Assembly (NCBI GenBank): GCA_031841125.1
Contig: JAJSSI010000010.1
Span: forward strand, 875,001-939,000
Source of the DNA: Acanthococcus lagerstroemiae
Taxonomy: Eukaryota > Arthropoda > Insecta > Hemiptera > Eriococcidae
Direction: 5' to 3'
Length of the DNA stretch: 64,000 bases
Shown here piece by piece: positions 43,998 to 53,609 of the stretch. The notes under the pieces were generated by a model. That model was given only the letters and a program-made list of their open reading frames with translations. It was not told the origin of the DNA and ran no database searches. How positions within the stretch are numbered: the stretch's first letter is position 1; every line of letters starts with the position of its first letter. Both the position numbers and the translations under genes were made by a program.

Positions 43998-45190
43998 TTA
44001 TTCACTGGTTGGTTGATGTTCGAGAACATTAACGTTGCGACGATTCATCCGCGGCGGTGACGTTGAACGGGTTTCGTGATGGGACAGATTCACACTAAAG
44101 CTACGTTTCAATTCTAACCATCGACTGATAATCATAATCATATCCGAAATTGATTCGGGTTCGTCCTGATAAATTTCCATTCTCAAGTCGAGTGGCATAC
44201 GAGAAGCTAATTCCTTAATCAATCCGTAGGGATTTCGAAAGAATGTAGTATCATTTAAGATATAATACCACCTTTCCACTTCTTCGATCAACTTTTCATA
44301 TGGGACGTTTCGGAAGTCCTTGGCTAAGAATTCGGAGTAGTAGAGATGTTTCTTTTTAGATGACCAGTTCTTGTCGAGGAAGGTTTTCACAAGTTCCTCG
44401 TAGGTCATGTCAGTATGGTACAATGAAGTGAGTCTCTTCCCACCTTGAGTCAGGTGGTTCTGGAACCATACGGCTCGTTCTTCATCATCCACAAAACGGC
44501 CAATTGTGATTTCAAATTGGTCAACATACTGCGGTGGCGTTCGTTTGTCCTCTAGTTGGTAAATCGGACAGTCGGAGAAGTCTTTCGCCATCGATGGCAG
44601 TTTCGTGATGGTCGTGGATAAAATCAATGGGGCTGTCGAATTAGAGCGTAAAGGTCTGTTACCGGTTCGAGTTGTTCGTTGCACGGCTGAATTCGGACTA
44701 CGTTGTTCCTGGGCGGGTTTAGTTCCTTCGGCGAAGGATACTCGCGAACTGCGATCGACGATTCCGGTCGACTGTGCATTTGGGATCGAGAATGTCGAAT
44801 TCGAACGTTCATCTGGTTCAACCTGTCGAGATCGTAAACTATGCTCAATCTGGTCGGGAATTTCGTCAAGGATTTGTTCGCGAAACGTTGTGAGGAGTTG
44901 TTTGATTTTGACCTGATTTGAAACTTTTCTTGTTCAAGTTTCGCCTCGATTAATTCGAATTTCGAGTCCATTTTCGATTGATTCGCAATCAATTCTCTCT
45001 TAAGCTCAGTTTGACTAGTATTGAGCATCGTCTCCAAATTTGATGTTTGGTTCTCGAGAAGACGTTTCATCATCTCCTCCATCGTAGGATTCGGTTGAGG
45101 AGTCATCATTGTGCACAAAGAAGTCAAAACGTTTTCATTCCCGTTGAAGATTTTCCCACTAAAAACATGAAAATCTAGTTGCGCTGCGTA
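43998..45190 (-). CDS. LTR-retroelement gag
   Basis: The N-terminal part (from the ATGs near 45,105) is a coiled coil (MKRLLENQTSNLETMLNTSQ, then FELIEAKLEQEKFQ). A one-base frameshift near 44,905-44,930 moves into a frame reading LLTTFREQILDEIPDQIEHS. It continues through a basic Ser/Asn-rich stretch to a capsid-like domain containing RTPPQYVDQFEITIGRFVDD, FLDKNWSSKKKHLYYSEFLA and ISRWLELKRSF. It ends at TAA (43,998-44,000), and the same frame continues directly into the SGNH/protease ORF. No zinc knuckle is seen. Confidence 0.75.
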
Positions 45191-45690
45191 CACGTATTAG
45201 AGTGGAAATGCCACTACGACCCATTGTCTTTTCAAAGAAAACGCACACGCATGGAATGCGGATGGCAGTGGCGCTACGCCGACGACATATCTCTTCGTAG
45301 TGGAACTGCGCTCACGGACCACTTGTTTCCCACTACGTCGATTTCTTCGTAGTAGAACTGCGCTCACGGACCACTTGTTTCCCACTACGTCGTACCACTA
45401 CCTCCTTGAAAATTTTCACATTAAAATATGAAAATGTAGTTGCTCTGCGTGCACGTATCAGAGTGGTAATGCCACTACGAACTATTGTCTTTTCAAAAGA
45501 AACGCACACGCATGGAATGCGTTTGGCAGTGGTGCTTCCCCAAGAACACATTTATTTGTAGTGGAAATACGCTTACGGATCACTTGTTTCCAACTACGCC
45601 GTACCATTACATTACGTGTGCGAAACCACTACGCAAGCCAAAATTTTCGCGCATACATATGGCAGTATTCTTATGCACGTTATGCCACTA
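45140..45690 (-). repeat. Tandem leader array upstream of gag
   Basis: On the minus strand, units of about 250 bp repeat: ATTCCATGCGTGTGCGTTT, AAAAGACAATnG, CGTAGTGGCATTnCCACTCT, ATACGTGnACGCAG, then GAAAATnTTCAA. Boundaries fall near 45,140, 45,405 and 45,645. A shorter duplication, CACGGACCACTTGTTTCCCA, occurs at about 45,313 and 45,367. The left edge (45,140-45,154) is CCCGTTGAAGATTTT, the exact complement of the right terminus of the 712-bp R repeats. It probably supplies the promoter or leader of the gag-pol unit. Confidence 0.75.
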
Positions 45691-45701
45691 TGCACAATTT
45701 A

Positions 45702-45859
45702 CAGTGGCGGATACAGAGGGGGGGGGGGGGAGTTCGCCCCCATGAAATACCAAACATTTAAATCTGTCTATAGTAACCTAAAGCTATTATGTTTCGTCTA
45801 TACCATTTTTCATTCGGACCCCTCCCCCTCCCCGAAATTATTTTCTGTATCCGCCCCTG
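45702..45859. mobile_element. 158-bp hAT-type MITE with G/C runs
   Basis: The ends CAGTGGCGGATACAGA and, inverted, CAGGGGCGGATACAGA are typical of non-autonomous hAT elements. They are flanked by ACAATTTA (45,694-45,701) and ACAATTCA (45,860-45,867), an 8-bp duplication with one change. Just inside the left end is a run of about 13 G, and inside the right end CCCCTCCCCCTCCCC. Confidence 0.85.
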
Positions 45860-45909
45860 ACAATTCAGGACATAATAAAAAATTTATTAATTATAAATGA
45901 AAAGTACTT

Positions 45910-46250
45910 TATTACATCAGAATATTTCCATAACAGAATTCGGCATCAAAGAGGAGAGAACGAGCTTAGTATTTGTGTTACCGGAAGTGTCAAAAATTAT
46001 GGAAAACTTGAGAATGTCCAGGCAATAACATCACTGTCGTTGGGTTTCAGGAACGAGGGATAGTAACTAAATAACTTGAATTCCATAATAATTTAGGAAA
46101 TCTTGAAATTCGCAAAATTGAGTAGGCCTATTCGTTAATTCCTAATCAGGAGCAGGCAGTGTCTAGTATACCTCTGCGCACTAGTACTTTGCATATACAG
46201 TTTCGTTTGATCACAACTTCTGGGCACATTTGAACACATGCAAACGTGGA
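45910..46250. other. No recognisable feature
   Basis: AT-rich sequence between two MITEs, with no ORF above chance and no repeats noted. Confidence 0.5.
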
Positions 46251-46253
46251 TTA

Positions 46254-46623
46254 AGGGGTCATTCATTAATTATGTAAGGATGATTTTGGCCGTTTTTGAC
46301 CCCCTACCCCCATGTAAGGACACATAAGATTAACTGAACCCCTTCCCCCTTATTACGTGATTTTTTCATGAATTTTCCTAAAAAGCTTTAAAATAAATTA
46401 ATATCATTTGAAAAGGTTCAACAGGTTTCACTGTATGTGTATTTACTCATCTTTAGCGGCTGCATGTAGAAAATGTGTCGCCTGAGTGGTGGCTACATGA
46501 AAAATTACGTAATAAAATATTACGTAAGAATGGCTTCTACCTCTCCCCTTCTCAGTAAGGCCATGTAGAGATTTTTACCCCCCCCCCGGGGGGGGGGGCT
46601 GTACGTAATTAATGAACAACACC
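46254..46623. mobile_element. 370-bp TA-flanked MITE
   Basis: The ends GGGGTCATTCATTAATTATG and, inverted, GGTGTTGTTCATTAATTACG are flanked by TA (46,252-46,253 and 46,624-46,625). This terminus type (TTCATTAATTACGTA) is common for Tc1/mariner-like MITEs in insects. The interior has C- and G-rich patches, including C10G12 at about 46,578-46,598. Confidence 0.8.
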
Positions 46624-46629
46624 TAATTG

Positions 46630-47840
46630 CATTTTGAAATGACTATAGGTGTACCTACCGCACCAAATTAGTACCTTCTTTATAACATTCGTGTAAACTA
46701 CATATTACCGAATTCAAGTTTGAAAGATCTAACAGTAATTAATCTAAAGTTTAAAAATATGGCAGAAGTTTCGGAAATTTACGAGTAATTTTATAAATTT
46801 ATTCTACAGATGATGGTAAAGTACGATTTTAATCACAGTTTTTAGGAGCTAAAGTGACTGCTTAACGTGATTTTAAAGAACAGAAGAGTGACATGTCACA
46901 AGAAAAGAGCCTGAATGTTCACTTACCACTAAGACCCTTTTCTTGGACACGTCACTAGTGGGATTTATGAAATTTTAAATGTCTAGGGAATTTTAGACAA
47001 AACACCTGTTCTATAATATGTTCCCGCGCATGCGCGTTTCTACACTGACGGCTCAACGATAACTGAAAACGTGATAGCTCATTATACGTTTCTCGGATGT
47101 TCCAGATTTCTTCTTGTTCGTGCTTTCCTCTCATCTGTAGAATAAAACGTCATATTGTACTTAATTCTACAATTATTTTAGATGGGTTTTCTTACCAACG
47201 TAATACAAGCATGTAAAAGGATAAACTATTTTTTTGTTCATTTTCACTACTGAGTCATTCTTTGTCCTCAAGATTGATAGTACCTACTACCTCTCCGGCA
47301 CTCACAATAAGACAGCCTAGGCCAGCTTTATAATCTTATAAATCAACAACGCATTGCCTACAACAATTAAAATACACGTTATTACATCCTAGTCATCAGC
47401 AGCGTAACTAATCGTTCCTTCTGGGGGGGGGGGGCTGAAATCATAGAACAAAAAGTAGGTATTTTTTCACCATGTTCAATTTTCATTAAGTGAGCAAAAA
47501 ATAAACTTATAAGAGGTTGAGGGGGAGGGGGTTCTTTCGTATTTGCGCCACTGCTAGTCATTATAGTCATGGCCTGGTCATTTTAAGAACTCGTGTGATG
47601 GACTAGGCGTTTTTGTAATCTTTGAACAATCAACATTTCCGGTAACACATATGCACATGGTACATCAAAAAAGTAAATATGTATGTTTAAAAAAAAAAAA
47701 AAATGAATATCAAGACAGAATAAACTCACTACACATCTCATACAACTGAAACAACAAAAAAGATAAACGTTACATGTACTCGAATTTAGAAGTTTTTTTA
47801 AAAGTCTATTTCTGCAATAAAGCAAGAAAAACAATGTCAT
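46630..47840. other. No gene; G-run and A-run
   Basis: No family motif on either strand. It includes a run of about 12 G near 47,423, a GAGGTTGAGGGGGAGGGGG patch at 47,513 and a poly-A run near 47,690. The G-rich patch may be the interior of a decayed MITE like those at 45.7 and 46.25 kb. Confidence 0.45.
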
Positions 47841-47849
47841 AATTAATGG

Positions 47850-48420
47850 CATTCTGTACCCGGAGTCAGAAGATGTGAAGAAAATATTTAATAAGGCGAC
47901 AGAAAACCTTGAGGTAGAGCTCCAAGACTACTATTTCTGGGCAGTACAAGGGCTACCTTCAAGAAATCAGACCTTAACAATGATTGTTAGACTAAATAAA
48001 AGTAATGGGGTCAAATAAGACCTGGTAGAAAACTATAAGAAGGAAAAGCTGAATGGCCAGGTAATCTGACCTGGCTCCCCAGTTGATTTTCATAGACGAG
48101 CACCTCTCCAAAGAAATGGTTGAGCTAATTTACAAAACACTTGTCCCAAAATATATATAAGATAGCAGAGAGAGCAAGACTGACTTACAAATTTTACATT
48201 ACAACTGCAAAGGAATGGCGTCCAAAAATAGGATAGAACCAACACGGGCGGCGGACCTGTAGGACTCGTACAATCAGTTTGAGGAAGTTCTGAAAGAAAC
48301 CGAACAGTTAATAAGCGTGAAGCGGGCAAAACCATGGACGTATGACAAGCTCAGTGCGAGAACCAAACTGCTTATCAATAGGTGTAGACACCCCGAAATA
48401 TTATTTAAAATAAAAAAAAA
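47850..48420 (+). pseudogene. LINE ORF1-like remnant
   Basis: One plus frame reads YPESEDVKKIFNKATENLEV ... YYFWAVQGLPSRNQTLTMIV. After a stop, a shifted frame reads FIDEHLSKEMVELIYKTLVP. A later stretch has FEEVLKETEQLISVKRAKPW. The 'IDEHLSKE' block resembles a motif in ORF1 proteins of several insect LINEs, preceding an RRM-like end. Frameshifts and stops are frequent. The family is uncertain. Confidence 0.35.
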
Positions 48421-48885
48421 TCATTCATTAAAAAACAATTTAAATTAAAAAAAAATTCTAAAGTATTGTATACATCCTATTCTGGAATTTGATGAGATGG
48501 ACGGACCATCTAATGTCACTATTGTTTGCAAGGTATGATGTTTTGAGGAAGTGAGAGGGGTGCGCAGTAACGAAGAAATTTGACTTTGATTCAAATTTGG
48601 AAACGAATGTCCAGGCTGTGTTGAACTATTCGTCCGCCTTTTTTATACTTGGTCGTGGTTGTGCACTGTTTCATTGGTCATTTCGTATTTTTGTGCCCCG
48701 TCGCTTATTTCTGATCCATTCCTGAACAATGTTCAAGGTTTCGGATACATTTTTGGTGATAGTTGATGCTATTTCTGCAAAATGAATATGCGCAAATTAG
48801 GAGATAATAAATGGAATAACAGACAAATAATAAATGTGTGATATCTCCTAAGGGAAGGCATACCATAATGCTCAAGACAGTAAAT

Positions 48886-49400
48886 GGGTGATTCTCTGAA
48901 AATTAGACAATTCGACGTGGACAAAAACAAAAAAACGAGGTTCACTTTCCAAATGTATTTTCGTTGAAATCGATACTAGGAGCACTGAGAAAACCGTATT
49001 CCGTCGACGGACGGGCTTAAATTTGATTTTTATTTTCTTTTTTTTTGGGGGGGGGGGTGTAGAGTCATAAAAAATTGATGTCCACGTTGAAAGACAAATT
49101 TTTCACGTTTACATAGTGCGATAAGATGAGGCTGTATGATCACACAGCGGCAATATAGGTTACAATCTTACAGATCACGGTTTTACAAAGTACCTACAAT
49201 TCATCTAGGAAAGTAGTCTCTGCACAAAGAAGATTTAGAGGCTGTTTCTACAGACTGCTTCTAAGTGTCGAAAGATTCACGTCTTTCGTCGTGGATACAA
49301 GAAATATGTGAGTGTCCACGTTGAACATACCTATTTTATGTCCACGCTTAAAAACAAAATTGCGATTTTCCTTTTCCCATTGGGTAAATATGCGGAGAAT
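48886..49400. mobile_element. Partial element related to the 12.56-14.62 kb family
   Basis: GGGTGATTCTCTGAAAATTA at 48,886 resembles the terminus GGGTAATTCTCAGAAAATCG at 12,558. As in that element, a short GC-bearing word recurs inside: GTCCACG or CGTGGAC at about 48,916, 49,081, 49,314 and 49,344. No right terminus was found. A run of about 10 G sits near 49,047. Confidence 0.4.
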
Positions 49401-50037
49401 ATTTGGTACATTTTGATTTTGATTTGATTTGATTTATTAGGTCCTCGCCCACTGAGCCTAAGCTCGTTTCGGGTTCGGCATAATATTTTGTTACAATATA
49501 GCTGGTTACTTAATATATGTACATGAAAAGAAAAAAGAGGCTGAATGTAATGGGGCCAACATTAGATACAACTACTTATATTAAGTATTACATTTTTTAC
49601 AAATTCCTAGCTGGAAATTCAATATGGAATCACCCAAATACCTGTCCACCAATTATAGAAGGCAGAAACCACAATATATTATACATAGTTACAACAATAA
49701 TGCTCTTTAACGAGGAAGGGTATATCTTCTCACAGATAACGGTCAGGATGTTACGTACCAAACCCGAAATTGTACAGATCGGGAATTGTATAAGCATGTT
49801 TGTACCATGCGCGAATCGAACGACCAACTTATTTGCACTGAACCCGAAATATCGGACTAGGTACAAATAATGCTGTACCATTTGCGAAATGTATGAAAAG
49901 TTTGTACCAATAAGACCAAAAGCTAACAAAGAAGAAAATAGAGATATACAGCCATTATAGTATCCCTCATCTAGATTCCTCTTGATGGAAGTACGTATAG
50001 CTTTTCCAGCATTACATTATCGTTTAAAGACGAGCTG

Positions 50038-50041
<4 letters not shown>

Positions 50042-50085
<44 letters not shown>
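50042..50085. repeat. Poly-T tract (~43 nt)
   Basis: An uninterrupted T run inside the left arm of the Ginger-like element. It could be a retroposed tail on the minus strand or an expanded homopolymer; its exact length is unreliable. Confidence 0.9.
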
Positions 50086-50086
<1 letters not shown>

Positions 50087-50116
50087 TATTGAGGTCAGTT
50101 TCTTGTGTAACTTCCA

Positions 50117-50440
50117 TCACACTGATACTTCTAATTTCGCTTTCCTGTCAAACAGCGCCTCAAAAGGGGATTGTTTAATTCCTGAGGGGTAACTTATTTT
50201 TTTGAAATTTGGACGAAACGAACATAATTCATCAGCCCAAGCAGTCAAACCATTGTCAATCATCCAAACTCTCGCCATTTCCTCAACATTGCGGTTTGGT
50301 TGTTTGATACCTCTCTGACTTTGAGAATGCCGAGGTTTACTATTATGCAGTCTTGAGACCCGGCCATAACAGTTCCAAATCACTGATAATGGCATTTACA
50401 AATTCGCGATAATTATTAGATTGTAACAGGGAGGGGGCAC
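50117..50440 (-). pseudogene. KRBA2/Ginger-like integrase, second half
   Basis: Reading from 50,440 downward: SAPSLLQSNNYREFVNAIIS (second catalytic Asp region, DNG changed to NNY), then LLWPGL. After a frameshift it reads KPRHSQSQRGIKQPNRNVEE, where the catalytic Glu region normally reads QGSVERAN. ISYPSGIKQSPFEALFDRKA follows. It continues, across the inserted element, from the fragment at 52,231-52,440. Confidence 0.8.
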
Positions 50441-51098
50441 TGAATCCATAAAAAATGTCAATTAAATTCCCGATCTGCGAATTTTTCAGAAAAAGTGCTC
50501 AAATGTGACATGATAATTTCAGCACTTTTTTGTACAATTTGTGACAATTAATTCCACCAATCAGAGACGAGAACGGGTTTTTGTCAGTCTGCTGCCACCA
50601 GTGTCACAACTGGGCAGTTTTTAATACCATTTGTGACAGAAATGTGCTCATTTGTGACAGAAATGTGCTCATTTGTGTCAATTAAAAAAATGTCACGTTT
50701 AAGCAGTTTTTTGCTTACTGGGCAGTTTTTAATGCCACTTGTGACAGAAATGTGCTCATTTGTGCCATTTTAATAAGTGTCACATTTACGCAGTTTTTTG
50801 CTCGCCTCTGCAGGCGCTGGTTATAGCCCCCGCTGCACCCTCAATTGTGAGCACCGCATAGGTATATTACATATATTACAGAAATATATTTCTGCCATAA
50901 GAATAAATAAATACACGATACCGCAAAGCGAGTGTGGTAGGAGCGCGATAACAATGTAAATAATGTAGTAAATATTTACAAAAAGCACGTAGAAAATGTA
51001 TATTTTACATACATACAACAAGATAATAATTATAGATAGGTACTAAAAGTAAAGTACAGGACTAAAAACAACCCCTGACTAAGTTGTTCAACTTAATT

Positions 51099-51272
51099 GG
51101 ACGCTATATTCAGCGTCAAGGAACCAACCAACATTTGTAAACAAAATGAGTTATTAGTATGTTTGGAAAGAGCGTAAAAAGTAGAATTTTTCAAAATTGG
51201 GCTGCCGATTCAAAAATGTGTACTCACATTGAAAAATGCTTATCAGTAAACGCTATGTCATATAGTTTCTAC
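51099..51272. mobile_element. GGACGC-family MITE, copy 3, truncated
   Basis: It starts GGACGCTATATTCAGCGTCA and shares GTAAACAAAATGAGTTATTA, TTCAAAATTGGGCTGCCGAT and CAGTAAACGCTATGTCATAT with the other copies. Similarity stops at TATAGTTTCTAC; the right terminus is missing. Confidence 0.85.
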
Positions 51273-51524
51273 CAAAATATTGAGTTCTTATTTATATGCA
51301 CTTTTGGTTTTGGTTGATGTTGGAGCGCTCCTTCTCAGAATACAAACTGCCAGCAATTCCAAAATGCACGGATATTATTCTCTCAGCGCAGTGCAATCAC
51401 AAAATACAGGTATCATGCAGCTATGTTGATTCCAGCTTATCTATCAGGTGAACAAGCGTAGATACTTATAAAGGATGTTATTCTACAAAAAAATTCCGCC
51501 AGCAAAGATCATCCGGAGGAAGAT

Positions 51525-51765
51525 TATTATATACTTATCCTGTGTATTTTTTCCTCTTTCAGCCTGTTCTGTTATTTGGAGAGCTTCATCGTCTATATAC
51601 GATCGAGTATATTTTGAAATCACTGGTGAACAGCGTGAGGAACATACACGCGCTGTTTACCAGTGATTTTGAAATATATACTCGTATATATACTAAGAAG
51701 CTCCAAATAACAGAACAGACTGAAAGAGGAAAAATACACAGGATAATAATTATAATTAGGTAACT
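51525..51765. repeat. ~240-bp near-perfect palindrome
   Basis: The left arm includes TATCCTGTGTATTTTTTCCT, TGTTCTGTTATTTGGAGAGC and TTTTGAAATCACTGGT. The right arm contains their complements in reverse order, ending AGGAAAAATACACAGGATAA. The arms are about 115 bp, with a loop near GAGGAACATAC at about 51,640. Transcribed, it would form one long hairpin. Confidence 0.85.
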
Positions 51766-52230
51766 TACTCGTTTTCATTGTAGCCATGTATTTCATTCGC
51801 ACACGTGGTGGTCAAGGAGCACAGCAACACACGAACGAAATATATTTAAATATAAAATCATAAATTATAAGTAGTCGTCAAATTTCAAATTAAAACACAG
51901 AAATGAGAGCACAATCACAATCCCAGTTAGTACAAGACAATATATATGTTCAAAGTTGAATTTAAGTATAACGATTAATTATTTAATTTCTAGGTTCTCT
52001 CAAATTGCCACAAATAAGCAGTTTTCTGCTTAAATATGACAACATAAACTGTCACACATAAGCATATTTGTGACACTTTAATGTCACGGAGGCCGTGTGA
52101 CATATTTCCAGTGATAAAAGGGGCGGATCTAAATATTTGCCACACTTTTACCACAAATTTGCGAAATTTACAGACTTGAGCACTTTTTTTTGCCACAGAT
52201 AGTGTCACAAGCTTAAAAACGCAGATCGGG

Positions 52231-52440
52231 TTGTAAGCAACTTCTGCAGCAGTCTTCGTTTTTTGAGATCACATAAGTGTAAAAATTTAAACTGGTGATC
52301 TTAATAATTCACGATAAATTGAAACTGACCATTTCTATGACTGCACATTGATCAAGTCGACTTGACCCCTAGCATTAGCTTCTGCAAAAATTGTATGCTA
52401 AATTACAACCCCTTTCGAATAAAGTGATTGCATGAGAATG
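52231..52440 (-). pseudogene. KRBA2/Ginger-like integrase, first half
   Basis: The minus strand reads EANARGQVDLINVQS, matching the RCQVDLIDMQS block that holds the first catalytic Asp. After frameshifts it ends with KTKTAAEVAYN at the insertion point. One stop sits before the motif. It joins in frame to the segment starting at 50,468. Confidence 0.75.
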
Positions 52441-52772
52441 ATGCACACCTCCAACGTTGGTCACTGCACTATAAGAACTACATGTTGAACCATGTAAAGG
52501 GCAATAAGGGATTATTACATACAAATACAATCTATTCCAGGGTTTGTACAATATATTCTGTACCCACAATGTTATTTATTTCGAATTTCCTACAAGTTGG
52601 TACACTAATCGCGAACGGTACAGTATTAATTGTATTAAGTCTGATATCTCAGGTTCAGATAGAAGTGGGTCGTTCGATTCGCGCACAGTACAAAAATGCT
52701 TGTACCATTCCGGATCTGTACATTACGAGTTTAGTACTTACTACATAACAAGGATATTACAAAATTTTTCAA

Positions 52773-53484
52773 GCCTTACCTGGTCACCAAAAGACCTCGC
52801 GCTGCAGAATGTTTGCTTTTTTTCCACGAACTTTTGTTGGAATAGATTGTAGAATTCTCCAACATTTGATCTTTTACGCGACATAGGTATTTAGGAAATG
52901 CAATCGACAAAACACTGAATACTTAGTTCTCTTAAATTGCAAATTGAAAACAACACTCGAAACTTTCTGATAATTATTCGAAAACTGAAAACTAACACCG
53001 AACAACCGAATGATATAGTTATCACGTTATCAGAATCAAGCGCATTAGTAGGTAATTCAGTTTTGTTTGAAATATCAACCGTTTTCAACAGAAACGTTTT
53101 GATTGGTCGTCATAGTACAAGTGCAGAAACGGTGGGGTAGCGGTTATGTTGTGGTTTTAAAGTTGAAATTCCACCACGCAGATTGTCCGGAAATGCTCAC
53201 TGTCACTACCACCCACACATCTAAACCGGTTTTCATCATAAAGCTCATCAATGTAGTAGTGGTAGTGGTTTTACAAATGTATATCCACCTGAATGCGCTC
53301 ACCAATACATAGATCCTTGGTGTACATTTTAAAGTGGGAACTCCACAACGCAGATTGTCCACGAACGCTTACTACCACTCTTGCATCTAACCCTGTTTTA
53401 ATATATAGAGCTCATCAATGTAGTAGTGGAAGTGGTTTTCCGAATGCGTTCCACTTGGATACGCACATCAAAATCTTCAACGGG
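52773..53484 (+). repeat. 712-bp dispersed repeat R, copy 2
   Basis: This is the partner of 1-712, with constant offset and roughly 97% identity by eye. Similarity begins immediately at the window-start equivalent (GCCTTACCTGGTCACC) and ends after AAAATCTTCAACGG. It lies between the Ginger-like element (ends 52,737) and gag-like sequence reading on the opposite strand. Confidence 0.9.
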
Positions 53485-53609
53485 TTGGGCTGGATTTCGT
53501 TTCCCAGAGTGTCGTACTGCTTTTCGAAATTTTTGTGGATCGCGTTACGAGACTTTGTCTTCCGAGACTTGAGAGGCGACTTATCAGACTTAGATTGGGA
53601 TTGGGACAT
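53485..53609 (-). CDS. Truncated gag-like ORF start
   Basis: An ATG at 53,609 opens a basic, Ser/Lys-rich segment (MSQSQSKSDKSPLKSRKTKS, then HKNFEKQYDTLGNEIQPN), cut at the R repeat boundary. With an LTR and primer-binding-site-like sequence upstream on the same strand, it is plausibly the first codons of a retroelement gag. It has no recognisable domain. Confidence 0.35.

Larger units (their letters stand above)
50469..52230. mobile_element. 1,762-bp TIR element splitting the integrase
   Basis: The ends are CCCGATCTGCGAATTTTT and, inverted, CCCGATCTGCGTTTTTAAG. The flanks share TT, and removing the interval rejoins the integrase frame, implying a 2-bp duplication. Both sub-terminal regions are rich in TGTGACA/TGTCACA and AAGCAGTTTT words. 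At the left (about 50,605-50,800) they form two ~115-bp tandem units with GGGCAGTTTTTAATnCCA. The interior contains a truncated GGACGC MITE (51,099-51,272) and a long palindrome (51,525-51,765). No transposase was recognised. Confidence 0.75.
49755..52737 (-). mobile_element. Ginger-like transposon with long TIRs
   Basis: The outer ends are inverted: GTACCAAACCCGAAATTGTA at left and (inverted) GTACTAAACTCGTAATGTAC at right. Similarity extends inward for roughly 150-190 bp, including GGTCGTTCGATTCGCGC. TTAC flanks both sides (49,751-49,754 and 52,738-52,741), a 4-bp duplication. The element carries a KRBA2/Ginger-type integrase on the minus strand. DNA transposon ends plus a retroviral-type integrase and 4-bp duplication fit the Ginger group, though known Ginger ends usually start TGT. 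It is interrupted by another element at 50,469-52,230. Confidence 0.75.

Noticed and set aside
1..53484. Reading the two 712-bp repeats as the LTRs of one giant element
   Set aside because: The repeats do not have clear TG...CA ends, no matching primer-binding or polypurine sites lie inside them, and the intervening sequence is a patchwork of independent elements.
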